From assembly GCA_946800325.1 (NCBI GenBank), contig OX326961.1, positions 43,800,215-43,864,214 of the forward strand: DNA of 64,000 nt. The letters run 5' to 3'. Below, one piece after another: positions 11,248 through 23,300 of this stretch; positions within the stretch are counted from its first letter, which is position 1; every line of letters starts with the position of its first letter. Source of the stretch: Luzula sylvatica (taxonomy: Eukaryota > Streptophyta > Magnoliopsida > Poales > Juncaceae). The notes beneath the pieces were generated by a model, which worked only from the letters and a program-made list of their open reading frames with translations, searched no databases and had not been told where the DNA came from. Position numbers and translations under genes: made by a program.

Positions 11248-14200
11248 TCAATGCTTAACCACCATTTCGACAGTCCTTTTTGCATCCTCTTGCACAATCT
11301 CTCTCAAAAACTCATCCCCAATCTCCCCATCATCAACCTTTTCTTTTGTCTGATCCTCTACGCACTTCCCCGAAATTACCATTTTAGACATCCACGCCTT
11401 TTTCGCATTACTCTCGTACTTTTTTTGCTCCCAAGGATCTCTTGCCAATAACAAATACGCATAAACGGTTCTCTCTTGTCCGAGTCTATACGCTCTCGCA
11501 ATTGCTTGCCTCGTTTTCGAATGGTTCCACTCCGAATCCAGCAGCACTAATCTCGATGCAGCCGTTAAATTAATCCCCTCGGCACATGCGTTTGTTGAGG
11601 CGAGGAGAACTTTTCTCTTCCCTTCTTTATCGCCGTTGAATTTGTCGATTGTTTCGGAACGGGTGGTCAGATCTTGCTCTCCTGAGAGAAGTAATATCTC
11701 TTCTCCTCTACTCCATCCAAAGAAATATTCGATTTGTTTAACCAAGAGGGTTAAGGGAGCCAGATTATGGCAGAAGATTAAAACTTTTTCTTTTTTATCA
11801 AGTGATTTTACAATTATGTCCACTACAAAATGGGTTTTGGACCCGCTCCAGAAGCTCATTTCGAGTTTGTCTAACTCTTCAAGTTCTTCTGCCGTGAAGA
11901 TATTATTCGAACATTTCGAAGTTCGTACCAACCATGGATGGATCGAACCGATTGAGATCAAAAACTCTGTTTCAAAATGACAACGGGTATTAGGTTTGAA
12001 TGAGGTTTGTAATTTGTTCAAAACTCTTTCTTGGGGTTCAGTAGATTTTAGGAAAATTGTGTACGTTTCAAGTCCGGGTAAACTTTTCAAATTTTCCCCA
12101 TCAAAAACATCAATGAATTTGAATGTTATTTTCGTTAAAAGATCAATTCCTTGTTTCCTATCTTTCTCATTGATCGACTCGATCATTTGACCAATTTTCT
12201 CAACAAACAAATTCCGCGCCTTTTTCTCTTCATATTTTACGTTCTTTTTTATTTTTTTATGCGGATCCAATTCATTAACAAAATCTTGCACGAACCGTGG
12301 TCTTGCCAAGCACAACGTGTTGAAATACTGTTCGAAATTATTTTGAAAAACCGTCCCCGATAAAAGTATTCTTGATTCGGTTTTCACTTTCATTAACAAC
12401 TTCCTGAGTTTGGAACTCGTATTTCTCGGATTGTGACCTTCATCTAGAACTAGTAATCCTGGATTATTTAATAAAGCATCTGAAATGCATTTACTATATT
12501 TATCTTTTGTGTTTTCTTTAGCGAGAGAGAGAAAGGAAGGATAAGTCATTAAAAGCACACTTGGTTTCTCATGCCATGATTCAACCATATTTAGTGATTT
12601 TACAAATCGAGTTTTCCTTATTTTCGATATACCTTGTAATGTATAAACTGGGATTTCAGAATCCCACTTTTCGAATTCCTTTTTCCATGTATGAACTGCG
12701 CTTTTCGGGGTAAGAACTAAGGGGCGACTATCTGGAAAAATGGACAAGTAACTCGTCAGAAAAGAAATCACGGTTAGGGTTTTGCCTGATCCAGGAGAAT
12801 GCGAAATTACGCAACCGCCCCTATTTGTATCTTCAGGGTTTATGTGTTCCAATACAGTTGTGCCAGCGAGGTTTTGCCATATGAATTCAAACGCATTTCT
12901 TTGGTGAGGGTGTAATTTGCTCTCGAGTCTTGGAATCGACACCCAAATGTTTTTGTAGGGTTTACCTTGCGAGATCTCATCTGGAAGTTTTGTGAACGAA
13001 CAAGAATTCATTCGTGAAGGGTCTGTAATTATTGGGCAGGTTTTTTCCTTTGAAATAGCACGGCCACCTTCTTTCGCCTTCAAAATTAGAATATTAGAAA
13101 CTCTCATTCTGGGGGCAAATATGTAATAATATATATGGGTATTATCGAACTCACAAAAGGTGGAAAAATGTCTCTAATGACGGTGCATACAACTCCGCAC
13201 AATTTGCAAATTAGCCCGATTTGCTCATCAAGTTCACAGTCATGCACACACGATCCTTCTCCAACGGTAGTCTCCTTCGAAAAATGGGAGTTCAAATTCT
13301 GCATAATTTAACACATCATTAGTAATTAATTAAAAAATAAAATAAATCTAAGAAGTAATGTTAATAAAATTAAGTACCTTTTTTTCTTCTTCAACTGCAA
13401 TTTCAGTCAAGCACAAGTTCATTTGATCCCAATGTTCTTCATATTCATCCTCCTCACTATTTTCGATTTCACTATCACTACACGGCGAAGACCAAGTAAA
13501 ATCCGCGGTTTCGGGATAATACCCTGGAGTTGGCAGCTCACATACAACCTTCTCCTTTCGACCCCCATCTCGCTTTGCTTTCCTTCCCACGTAGAATTTA
13601 ATGTTTCGAATCAATGATTCTGTCACTTCATCATATTCAAATTCATCTTTTTTCTTACTAAACACCGTTTTTCTTTTATTACCCTTTTTTCCATTTCCTT
13701 TTTCTCTTTTTCCATCGGCACCAATTTCCTCACTTGGCTCGCTGGTTTCACTTTCATTTTCTATCTTTATTTCGGTATCATTTTTCTCACTTGGCATGTA
13801 GGTCTCATTATCTTCAAGAGAAAATGATTCTCTCTTAATTGTTTTCTTCTTCGAAGATGATTTACGGTGTTTTGCTGATGGGCGATAGTGACACCGGCCG
13901 AAATTTGGTGACGAATAACTTGAAAATTTATCAGGTTTTACCTTGTTACGTTTGGACCTCCTTATATTTATTTGTTCGAACGAATTCTCAATATTTAAAT
14001 TCTCAACTAAATGCTTTGTTTCCTCTATAGGTGTAATTTCCAAAGAAATAATCTCAACCCTTGGTTTCAATATTCCATTAGAATCTTTAAAACACACTAT
14101 TTTCATGTTATTAGTAGAACCAGAGGGGGTGCCTTTATCATTAACGACATGATTAACAACTTTATTTTGCACCACCTTTATTTCGAAATCCACACCTTGT

Positions 14201-14834
14201 AAACATGAAAATACAACCAGCCAAGCTATCTCGGAAGCAAAGGTCTTGGTTTTAAGTTTTGTTTTGAAAATTGAATTACAATTTTCGGTCGAACTGGCTG
14301 AGAATATTCCGTTTTCGTCTGGTTTGTGAATAACATTTTGTAGAATAGAAATTTGGTTTATGTTTACCGTCATTTCGAGTTCAGTCATTTGTTTCCTCTT
14401 GCGCATTGGACCTTCACAACTATACGGAGAAACGAGGAAGGCACATTTGCATACATCATCATCGTGTTGATGCCTTTGGACTTTAATTATTCTCGCATCG
14501 ATCCAAGCTAGTGACTGCATAGAGACAGAGAGAGAGAATTATGAAAAAAGTAGTTATTAGATATCATATATTATAATTCTTACATGAGATTGAATTTGTG
14601 AGGATGGACTTGATATGGTTGGATTAGGTATAAGCACGCAAACATCAATGCCTTGTCTAAGAAAAGTTGCGCAATCGAAAGAAGTTGCTCTTCTTGACTG
14701 GAACCGTAGCAGATCTTTATGGATATTGGCAAGTTCTATTTTCTGGGGATTTTTAATTTCAACTGAGAATTTCCCGTTTCGCAAGCTTATACAATCCACA
14801 CCGTTCCAAGATCCATCATGAAACACCTCAAATG
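11248..14834 (-). CDS. CLSY1: SNF2 protein CLASSY1/2-like, right tandem copy (5' exon missing)
   Basis: This is a Pol IV-recruiting chromatin remodeller of RNA-directed DNA methylation (family knowledge). Exons on the minus strand are 14584-14834, 13378-14514, 13155-13298 and 11248-13077, joined in phase by GT-AG introns, giving about 1120 residues without the first exon. Order of features: FEVFHDGSW and SRRATSFDC..FLRQGIDVCVL (the N-terminal CLSY1/2 signature), LAWIDARIIKVQR, a basic/acidic low-complexity linker, a Cys-rich segment CVHDCELDEQ..CKLCG, then SNF2 ATPase with Walker A PGSGKT (near 12780-12797), DEGH (near 12429-12442), LLSGTVFQNNF, and helicase C with NACAEGINLTAASR and RAYRLGQER. 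It ends at TGA 11248-11250. The N-terminal signature favours CLSY1/2 over CLSY3/4. The exon joining at 14834 supplies the last two bases of a codon; the start exon upstream was not located. Confidence 0.85.
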
Positions 14835-16045
14835 CTGAAATAAAAATTAAATATTAAGACAGAATTGACAAGTTCAATTATATTATGATGACGAGTACCT
14901 AAATAAGACACATCGTAATTGTTGGTATGACATGCAAATTAAATTGCTGCTGAGTTTGTGCATTACATCAAAAAGGATCCATAATACTATTATTGTTTTT
15001 GTTAAAATAATTTTTTGCATGGTACCCATTTCTAAGAAATAGTTCTTAAATTTGAGGATTTAAAATGTCTAAACCAAGAGTACAAACATGCATAAACAGG
15101 CTAAAATCAACAAAAAAGCGAGACAGAGAGATCAATGGAGGACACAAAGGGCGGTACCTCCATGCCTTTCTTGGATCTTAGAGAGAGAGAGAGATTCATG
15201 CATGGCCGAGAGAGATGCTAGTAGCCAATCCCTCGAAGGAGAAGGGCGTTGAAGGGAGCCGAGAGATCCGAGCCGTGGAAACCAACCTGGCCGCCCCGCG
15301 GGGGAGGGATTGAGGCGTGCTGAGTCGCCGGAGAAGAGTATGGAAGGGAGGAAGGATCAAGTGTTGAGATTTAACAAGAAGAGAATTTGGTTCATCTTCT
15401 TCTCCTTGGTCTTACTGTCATTAGCTGGTGATTGAACGAACACTGCATACTGCACTATATGGGTTCGTGTGCACGATGCATTGGAAAAGAGGGAAAATTA
15501 CATCCGAAAACAAGTCCCCAACAGGCAAGCCTATTCAAGACAAGGGACTGAGTAAGTGAATTAGCGAAATGTAGTTTTTTCAATGAACAAGGTCCATAAT
15601 ACGGCCTCCATTCATCTTTTAACTATTTATTATTGGGAAAATATATCAGTCTCTCATAGCTCAATAAAACATTATTAATGTGTATTGATGCGTCAATCGA
15701 GAATGTTTAATTATATTGATTAGTTTTTTTAATTAAATCAGTTAAACTAAGTATTAATTTGAGAATTAATTAATCCAATCAACCCGTTAAGTAACATCAA
15801 TTGATACATCAAGGTTATATATCAAGGATGTGAGAGACTCCATATCTAGAAAATATATCTTGTCCCACCAAAACTCATTCCAAGTTTTTTGATGGGTTGA
15901 CAAAAAAAAAATTAGATGAATTGATTAGCATTTATAATTGACTCGCTTAAATGTCAATATAGAATATATAAAAGGTGTTTGACGAAAGTCATGGGATTAT
16001 GGGATTAGACGTTGGAAGTGAATAGAAATTCTATAATTAGATTAT
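14835..16045. other. 5' region of CLASSY gene and spacer
   Basis: Contains intron/5' leader sequence of the CLASSY gene, including GAGAGA runs at 15121-15210, and beyond that an AT-rich spacer. An imperfect inverted repeat (15648-15860, arms TCTCTCA..., ...GTGAGAGACT) resembles the MITEs elsewhere, but its borders and target duplication could not be fixed. Confidence 0.45.
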
Positions 16046-16431
16046 GGAAATTTTTGAAATGTAGACCAAAAAAAGTTTGAAATATCCGAAATAACCAACC
16101 TAGTTTGGTAATTTGGATTCTAACACTCTCGACTTTTGAAACCTTGTTTGTTCCTAATTAACCTACTAAACCTGTCGACCAATTATCTCCGACGGCCCGT
16201 CGCTAAAACTAATCACCGACCACATTATCTCTGACAGCCCGTCGCTAAAACTACCACATTATCTCCCACGGCCCGTCGCTAAAACTCATCACCGACCGCA
16301 GAATTTCCGTTGGCCCGTCGCTAAATCCCAAAACCTATTACCCTCGGCCCGTCGCTAATGCCCAAACGCTTTACCGTCCGCCCGTCGGTGATGTTGGGGT
16401 TATATACCCCTACCCCAGCGCCCCTTTTTTC

Positions 16432-16462
<31 letters not shown>

Positions 16463-17000
16463 GACCAGAACTAGAAGAAGAATGCTTGAAAGAAAAGAAT
16501 GGAAATCCAGTAATATTGAACTGAATTTACTCTGTTTACACAGTTTTTCTTCTTCTTCTTTTTCTTTTGAGCTGTATTTACTCTGTTTACACAGTTTTTT
16601 TCAAATCCTAGTTTAAAATCCGAAATATTGAACTGAAATCCAGTAATTTCACTGCTTTTTACGCAGAACCACACTCAGATCCGAAGAAATAGCTTCTAAA
16701 TATCGAAAAATGGAAGAATTGATTGCTACAACACGATACTTTTGCCATTTGTGCGCGGTATATAACCCCAACATCACCGACGGGCGAACGGTAAAGGGTT
16801 TGGGCTTTAGCGACGGGCCGACGAAAAGTCTGCTGTCGGTGATGAGTTTTAGCGACGAGTCGTGGGAAAGTCTGCTGTCTCGGGAAATGGAACACTCGAC
16901 TTTTCAAAAGTCGACATGTTTAGCAGGGTTAATAATTTAATTAGGAATCCACAAGGTTTCAACTTTTCAAAAGTCGAGAATTTGCTAAAATTCCACTCGT
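16046..17000. mobile_element. Foldback element with tandem CCCGTCGCTAAA arm repeats
   Basis: The left arm (about 16046-16420) and right arm (about 16740-17000) are inverted repeats. The left arm holds about six units of a roughly 35-bp repeat built on GGCCCGTCGCTAAA (16190-16395). The right arm has the complement TTTAGCGACGGGCC. Both arms contain the palindrome-derived motif CTCGACTTTT. The left end (GTAGACCAAA...AACACTCTCGACTTTTGAAA) matches the left end of the 21375-23291 element, so they share a family. The right end is degenerate and no target duplication was found. The loop holds a (CT)n run at 16436-16462. No transposase was seen. Confidence 0.75.
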
Positions 17001-18587
17001 TTGCAAGTCCTAAATGAAAAATGTTCAATCAATCGCTCGTAGGCCGGTCCATGCGTATGTTCAACAAAAATCTAAGCTTCGGATCCAATTTTTATGAAAA
17101 AAATAATTTATTCAGTTAAAAATAAATATAATTACAATAAAATTATTATAAATCATAAAAAAATTGTGATTTATTATTAAAACAGTTATCTATTTTTGTG
17201 AAAAGTTATGTGTTCGTGAATATGTACAAATTAATTTTTAAATTTTTTCTCCAAATAAAATGAAAATATAAGAAAAAAATTAGTCTGACGAGATTTGAAT
17301 TTTTAATCTATAATAAAAAATTAAGAACCTTAACCAATAAGTCACACAACCACACGAGACAAATTAATCTTCAATAATAATTAATTTAAATGACGTTTTT
17401 CAAAAAACTGACTTCAGATCTCTAAAACACTGAGTCCGATCATGATCATTTGTTACTCCTTACTCAAAATATTTAAGTCTAGCTAGTAATTGGTTTTCGT
17501 TTTAATTTGTACAAATGCATGTTAAAAGTAGAATCTCTAAATGGGACAAGTCTCGACTCGAGAGTAAAGATAAAGAAAATGTACTTCTCATTTATCCATG
17601 CTCGTTTATACTCGACAAGTCAATTCTTCCTTTTTCCATATTATCTTATACACTTGTCAAACTTTCAACTGTTCATATGTAGCCGTTGCAATCCTATTTC
17701 AACTCGTACCGATTTACCTACAAATACAAATGCATATCTGGTTTAATTACAATTTACAAGTTTAAATAATAAGTTGCCTTCAATTTGCAAAAGAAACCCT
17801 CGTACGAAAAAATCACTTGGCTCTTAAAGTTTGAAAGAGTTAGAATTTAGAAAAACAGAACTGTCCTTCGAATTCCTCGTACAAAAAACCAGTTCGAACC
17901 CAAATTTACTGCCGAACACTGTTCAAACTTCAAAACAAAACTCAAATAACGAAAATCTCTCGTTAAAAAACGGTACTTTTTTATTCAATACTTTTACTTT
18001 GATTGGTACTCTGTTTGTTTAAAACCAGCAGCACGTGCTCTCAGCTCGTCCTTCCAAAACAATTAGCCGTTGGGACACGCGAATTTATTCTCTACACCCG
18101 GCTCAACGAACCGATAAACCTTATTGTCTCTTTTCATTACTTCAATCTCGTAAACCATGTCCATTCATTAATTCCCCATCGCAAGGCAGCATATTACCGG
18201 GAGCAGTTGGTACTTCTATAACAATAACTATATAGTTTTACATATAGTAAGTCATTTATTTATATACATATGACCCGTTACAGTGAAATAGAGATAGAAG
18301 TGAATGAAGATAAATCTAGTATAAAGATATTGTCGCATTATTTAATTGTTTTGGCCATCAAGACTTGTTTGTTTGTACAGAGCACTGAAAGAAAAACTAG
18401 CCGTTGGTTAGCATCTTAATTCTCCCTCTGACCAAATCCTAATTTCTCTCCCCCAAATTTATAATTCAAGATTCCTCTTTACTCTCCTCCTTTAAAGCCT
18501 TTCTCTCTTCTCTTTCAAGCCCATTCCTTCTCTCTCTCTCTTTGTCTCTCTTCTAAAAGCTTCAATCTCTCTGTTTGTATACCAAAT
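17001..18587. other. Intergenic and IMK2 promoter/leader
   Basis: AT-rich spacer to about 18350, then a pyrimidine-rich leader (TCTCTC runs, 18420-18587) typical of plant 5' untranslated regions, directly upstream of the kinase ATG. No other gene is supported. Confidence 0.5.
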
Positions 18588-21190
18588 ATGGGGGAATCTA
18601 ATAAACTCCAAGCGAGATTTAGAAAAATCACTCTTGTATTTTTTCAATTAACACTCTTGTTACAAATTTCGCCTGTTTTGTGCCAGCGTTGGGATGGAGT
18701 GGTAATAACGCAAGCCGATTATCAAGGACTTCAAGCTTTCAAACAGGGTTTAGTCGACCCATTTAACTACTTGAATAGCTGGAACGGCACGGGTCTCGAC
18801 GCGTGCTCCGGTGCATGGACCGGGATCAAATGTGTTAACGGCAAGGTAATCGCTATCCAGCTCCCGTGGAAAGGTTTGGGCGGTCACATTTCTGAAAAGG
18901 TCGGCCAATTAACTGCTTTGCGTAAATTGAGTTTACACGATAATGCAATTAGTGGTCAAATCCCTTTCGCTCTCGGTTTTCTTCGAGATTTAAGAGGGGT
19001 TTATCTTTTCAATAACCGAATTTCTGGTTCGATTCCCGTTTCGATTGGTAACTGTGCTGCGCTTCAAACCCTCGATTTCAGTAATAATTTGCTTATTGGC
19101 TCGATTCCTTCTTCGTTTTCGAATAATACGAGGTTATATAGACTCAATCTTAGTTATAATAATCTCTCCGGCGAAGTTCCTGTTGCGGTAACGAGTCTTC
19201 CTTCTTTGGTATTTCTGTTTCTTAATAATAATAACCTATCTGGTTCAATTCCTGATACATGGGGAAATAATTCGGCAAATGGGAATATTTTGTACCAACT
19301 TAGTACTTTGTATTTGGATCACAATTCCTTTTCTGGTAGTATACCTTCATCGATTAGCAAACTTTCTTTGCTTGAACAATTGTCCCTTAACAACAACCAG
19401 CTTAATGGTGCTGTTCCTCAAGAAATGGGTAACTTATCTAGGCTCCAAACCTTGGATCTTTCTTCAAACTCCATTAATGGCGAGATACCAACAACCATTG
19501 GTAACATTCCCAGTCTTTTCCAGCTCGATTTATCAAAGAATGACCTTACTGGAGAGATCCCGTTATCCTTGGATAATCTAGCGAATCTCACAGCTTTCAA
19601 TGTCTCTTACAACAATCTATCAGGACCCGTATCAACTCATCTCTCCCAGAAATTCAACTCTAGCTCGTTCACTGGAAACCTCCAGTTATGCGGCTACAAT
19701 TCCTCTGTTCCTTGTGCTTTAGCCCCTTCTTCTATTATTCCACCTCCACCAACCGAGCCGAAAACAAGAAAACTAAACACCAAGGAAATAATCCTCGTGG
19801 TTGTTGGTATCTCGTTCCTGTTTTTACTTCTACTATTCTGTGCTCTTCTCTCTTGCTTGTGCAAAAAGGGCGGTAAGAGTACCGGTACCGAAAAGAAAGG
19901 TACCACCACTACTACCAAGTCAGTCTCGGTTAAGGGAGGTAAAGCCAGTACCACTTCAGGAAGTGAAGTTACTTCGACTGGAGATACCGGGGGTAAATTG
20001 GTCCATTTCGAAGGACCGCTAGCTTTCACTGCCGATGATTTGTTATGCGCCACCGCCGAAATCATGGGGAAAAGCACTTACGGTACGGTTTACAAGGCCA
20101 GTTTGGAGGATGGAAGTCAAGTCGCGGTGAAAAGATTGAGGGAGAAAATCGCGAAGAATCAAAAGGAGTTCGAGACCGAGGTCAATGCAATCGGGAAAAT
20201 TCGGCATGAGAATTTGCTCGCGCTTCGAGCTTATTATGTCGGGCCTAAAGGCGAGAAGCTTCTCGTGTTCGATTACATGCCGAAAGGGAGTCTCGCTGCT
20301 TTTCTTCATGGTATGTGTTCATTAATTTCACATTTTTTTTCTTATTTTAGATGGTAATTTATTCTATCATAATTGCCTAATAAAGTTTGCTGCCCTGTCC
20401 ACAATGAATTTATTAGTTTCAGTCTCTGCCAAATCAATCAATTACATAGAAATTATTTAAGGCCCTGTGCACCTCATAAATCAATCACATGGTACAAATT
20501 AACAGTATTATATCAAAATAGTAACTATTTTCCATTTCAGCACGAGGGCCCGACTCGCCAATAGATTGGTCCATGAGGCTCAGAATCGCGATCGGAGTGG
20601 CCCGTGGTCTGGTCCATCTCCATACCCAATCCAATATGGTCCACGGCAACCTCACGAGCGCAAACATCCTTCTCGACGACCAATCGACTGTTAAAATCTC
20701 CGATTACGGCCTCTCTCGTCTGATGAGCACCGCCGCCAACTCCAATGTGATCGCAACAGCTGGCGCCCTCGGGTACCGCGCACCCGAATTGTCGAAATTG
20801 AAGAAGGCCAATTCGAAAACGGATGTTTATAGCCTCGGTGTTGTCATTCTCGAGCTTTTGACGGGTAAATCACCTGGTGATACGACCAACGGCCTGGATT
20901 TGCCCCAATGGGTTGCATCGGTCGTGGAGGAGGAATGGACCAATGAGGTGTTCGATGTGGAGTTGATGAAGGATGCCGCGGCTGATACTTCGACCGGGGA
21001 CGAGTTGGTCACCGTGTTGAAGCTTTCTTTGCATTGCGTTGACCCGTCACCGGCTGCGAGACCGGAGATTCAAAAGGTCCTTGCGCAATTGGAGGAAATC
21101 AAACCTGAGTTGGTGGCTTCTGGCGAGGCCGGCCCATCGTCACTAGGAGAAACCGGTGGTGATGATGGTGGGGAAGAACCGACGGAGTAA
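18588..21190 (+). CDS. IMK2: LRR receptor-like pseudokinase, IMK2-like
   Basis: A plasma-membrane leucine-rich-repeat receptor-like kinase of the meristematic (IMK) type. Two exons (18588-20310 and 20541-21190; donor CATG|GTATGT, acceptor TTTCAG|CACGAG) encode 790 aa. Order: signal peptide (1-33 or so), LRR cap with paired Cys ([12 protein letters not shown]), about ten LRRs, a Pro-rich juxtamembrane stretch, one membrane helix (about 399-421) followed by Cys/Lys, then a kinase domain. The Gly-rich loop GKSTYGTVY (near 494) and the ATP lysine (VAVK, K515) are present. The catalytic loop reads HGN (609-611) in place of HRD, and the Mg motif is DYG (629-631). Loss of the catalytic Asp predicts an inactive or weak kinase, as for its Arabidopsis relatives. 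The [20 protein letters not shown] segment before the kinase is diagnostic of IMK2/3. Confidence 0.93.
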
Positions 21191-21374
21191 TTCGTAGTCG
21201 TCTAGTGGTACCGTTAGCGTAGCGAGTTATTTTTATTTCGAATTCTTTAATTTTTTTATTTTGGTTAATGAGTATTGTTTGTTTTGATTTTTTTTTTTTT
21301 TTGGAGCATGTACATATAGTTGTAGACGTGAATGTTCGATGGATAGTTTTGCTATCTGTCTATAATTTATTTAT

Positions 21375-23291
21375 GGGAGATTTTGATATGTAGACCAAAT
21401 AAGTTTTCAAATACCTAAAATAGACAACAAAGTTCGGAAATTTGGAAAATAACACTCTCGACTTTTGAAAAGTCGAGAGCATTAAAAATGCTCGACCTTT
21501 CAAAAGTCGAGCGATTTCTTCCTTCGATTTTTCAAAAGTCGAGCGATTTCTTCCTTCGATTTCTTCCTTTCTTCTCCATTTCCTGTGTATGTAATAAATC
21601 TCTCGACGTTTCAAAAGTCGAGAGATTGATTTTGAATTCAAAATATGATATATTTCCCCAGATTTTACCATATTTGTACTATTATATTTAATTAACGTGA
21701 TAATTAGAACATATAATTAAATATTCAGTAAAATTTATTCGAATTTATGAATTTAAATAATTATTAATTATGGATTAAGTTAACGGCTAACGTGTACTAA
21801 TTATCATTTTTTTTCAAAAGTCGAGGTTGATTTTAATTCGAAATATGATATATTTCCCCAGATTTTACCGTAACATCTCTATGTTCTAATTAGTATATTT
21901 AATGAAAATGATAACCAGTACATGTTAGCTGTTAACTTAATCCATAATTAATAATTATTCAAATTCATAAATTCGAATAAATTTTACTGAATATTTAATT
22001 ATATATCTTAATTATCGATATAATTGGACGTAATAACTAAATAATGAAGAATTCGGCAGGTACATCTTGGGGTGGAATAATTTTTTTTATTTTTTTTTTC
22101 AAACGTGGTGTCAGGTGTCAGATATTAAAAAAAGAAAAAATTAAACACCTCCAAGATGTACCTGCCGAATTCTCCATTATTTAGTTATTACGTCCAATTA
22201 TATCGATAATTAAGATATATAATTAAATATTCAGTAAAATTTAATCGAATTTATGAATTTGAATAATTATTAATTATGGATTAAGTTAACAGCTAACATG
22301 TACTGGTTATCATTTTCATTAAATATACTAATTAGAACATAGAGATGTTACGGTAAAATCAGGGGAAATATATCATATTTCGAATTAAAATCAACCTCGA
22401 CTTTTGAAAAAAAATGATAATTAGTACACGTTAGCCGTTAACATAATCCATAATTAATTATTATTTAAATTCATAAATTCGAATAAATTTTACGGAATAT
22501 TTAATTATATATCTTAATTATCGATATAATTGGACGTAATAACTAAATAATGGAGAATTCGGCAGGTACATCTTGGAGGGATTTAATTTTTTTTTTTTTA
22601 ATATTCTGACACCACTTTTGAAAAAAAATTAAAAAAATTATTCCACCCCAAGATGTACCTGCCGAATTCTCCATTATTTAGTTATTACGTCCAATTATAT
22701 CGATAATTAAGATATATAATTAAATATTCAGTAAAATTTATTCGAATTTATGAATTTGAATAATTATTAATTATGGATTAAGTTAACAGCTAACATGTAC
22801 TGGTTATCATTTTCATGCAATATTCTAATTAGAACATAGAGATGTTACGGTAAAATCTGGGGAAATATATCATATTTCGAATTAAAATCAACCTCGACTT
22901 TTGAAAAAAAATGATAATTAGTACACGTTAGCCGTTAACATAATCCAAAATTAATAATTATTTAAATTCATAAATTCGAATAAATTTTACTGAATATTTA
23001 ATTATATGTTCTAATTATCACGTTAATTAAATATAATAGTACAAATATGGTAAAATCTGGGGAAATATATCATATTTTGAATTCAAAATCAATCTCTCGA
23101 CTTTTGAAAAGTCGAGAGATTTATTAAATATACACAGGCACTGGAGAAGAAATCGCTCGACTTTTGAAAAGTCGAGCATTTTTAATCTCTCGACTTTTCA
23201 AAAGTCGAGAGTGTTATTTTCCAAATTTCCGAACTTTGTTGTCTATTTTAGGTATTTGAAAACTTATTTGGTCTACATATCAAAATCTCCC
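21375..23291. mobile_element. Composite multi-arm palindromic foldback element (1917 bp), 9-bp TSD
   Basis: The outer ends are exact inverted repeats (GGGAGATTTTGATATGTAGA and its complement) flanked by the perfect duplication TTTATTTAT at 21366-21374 and 23292-23300, the Mutator-superfamily size. Outer arms (about 21375-21700 and 23000-23291) carry several near-palindromes of the form CTCGACTTTTGAAAAGTCGAG. The interior alternates orientation: a block of about 265 bp occurs forward near 21812-22070, reversed at 22146-22410, and reversed again at 22645-22900, with spacers at 22072-22145 and 22580-22640. No transposase ORF is present. It lies about 180 bp downstream of the IMK2-like stop codon. 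Confidence 0.9.
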
Positions 23292-23300
23292 TTTATTTAT

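Noticed and set aside
15648..15860. Inverted repeat upstream of the intact CLASSY gene as another family B MITE
   Set aside because: The arms are imperfect, the termini could not be set and no target duplication was found.
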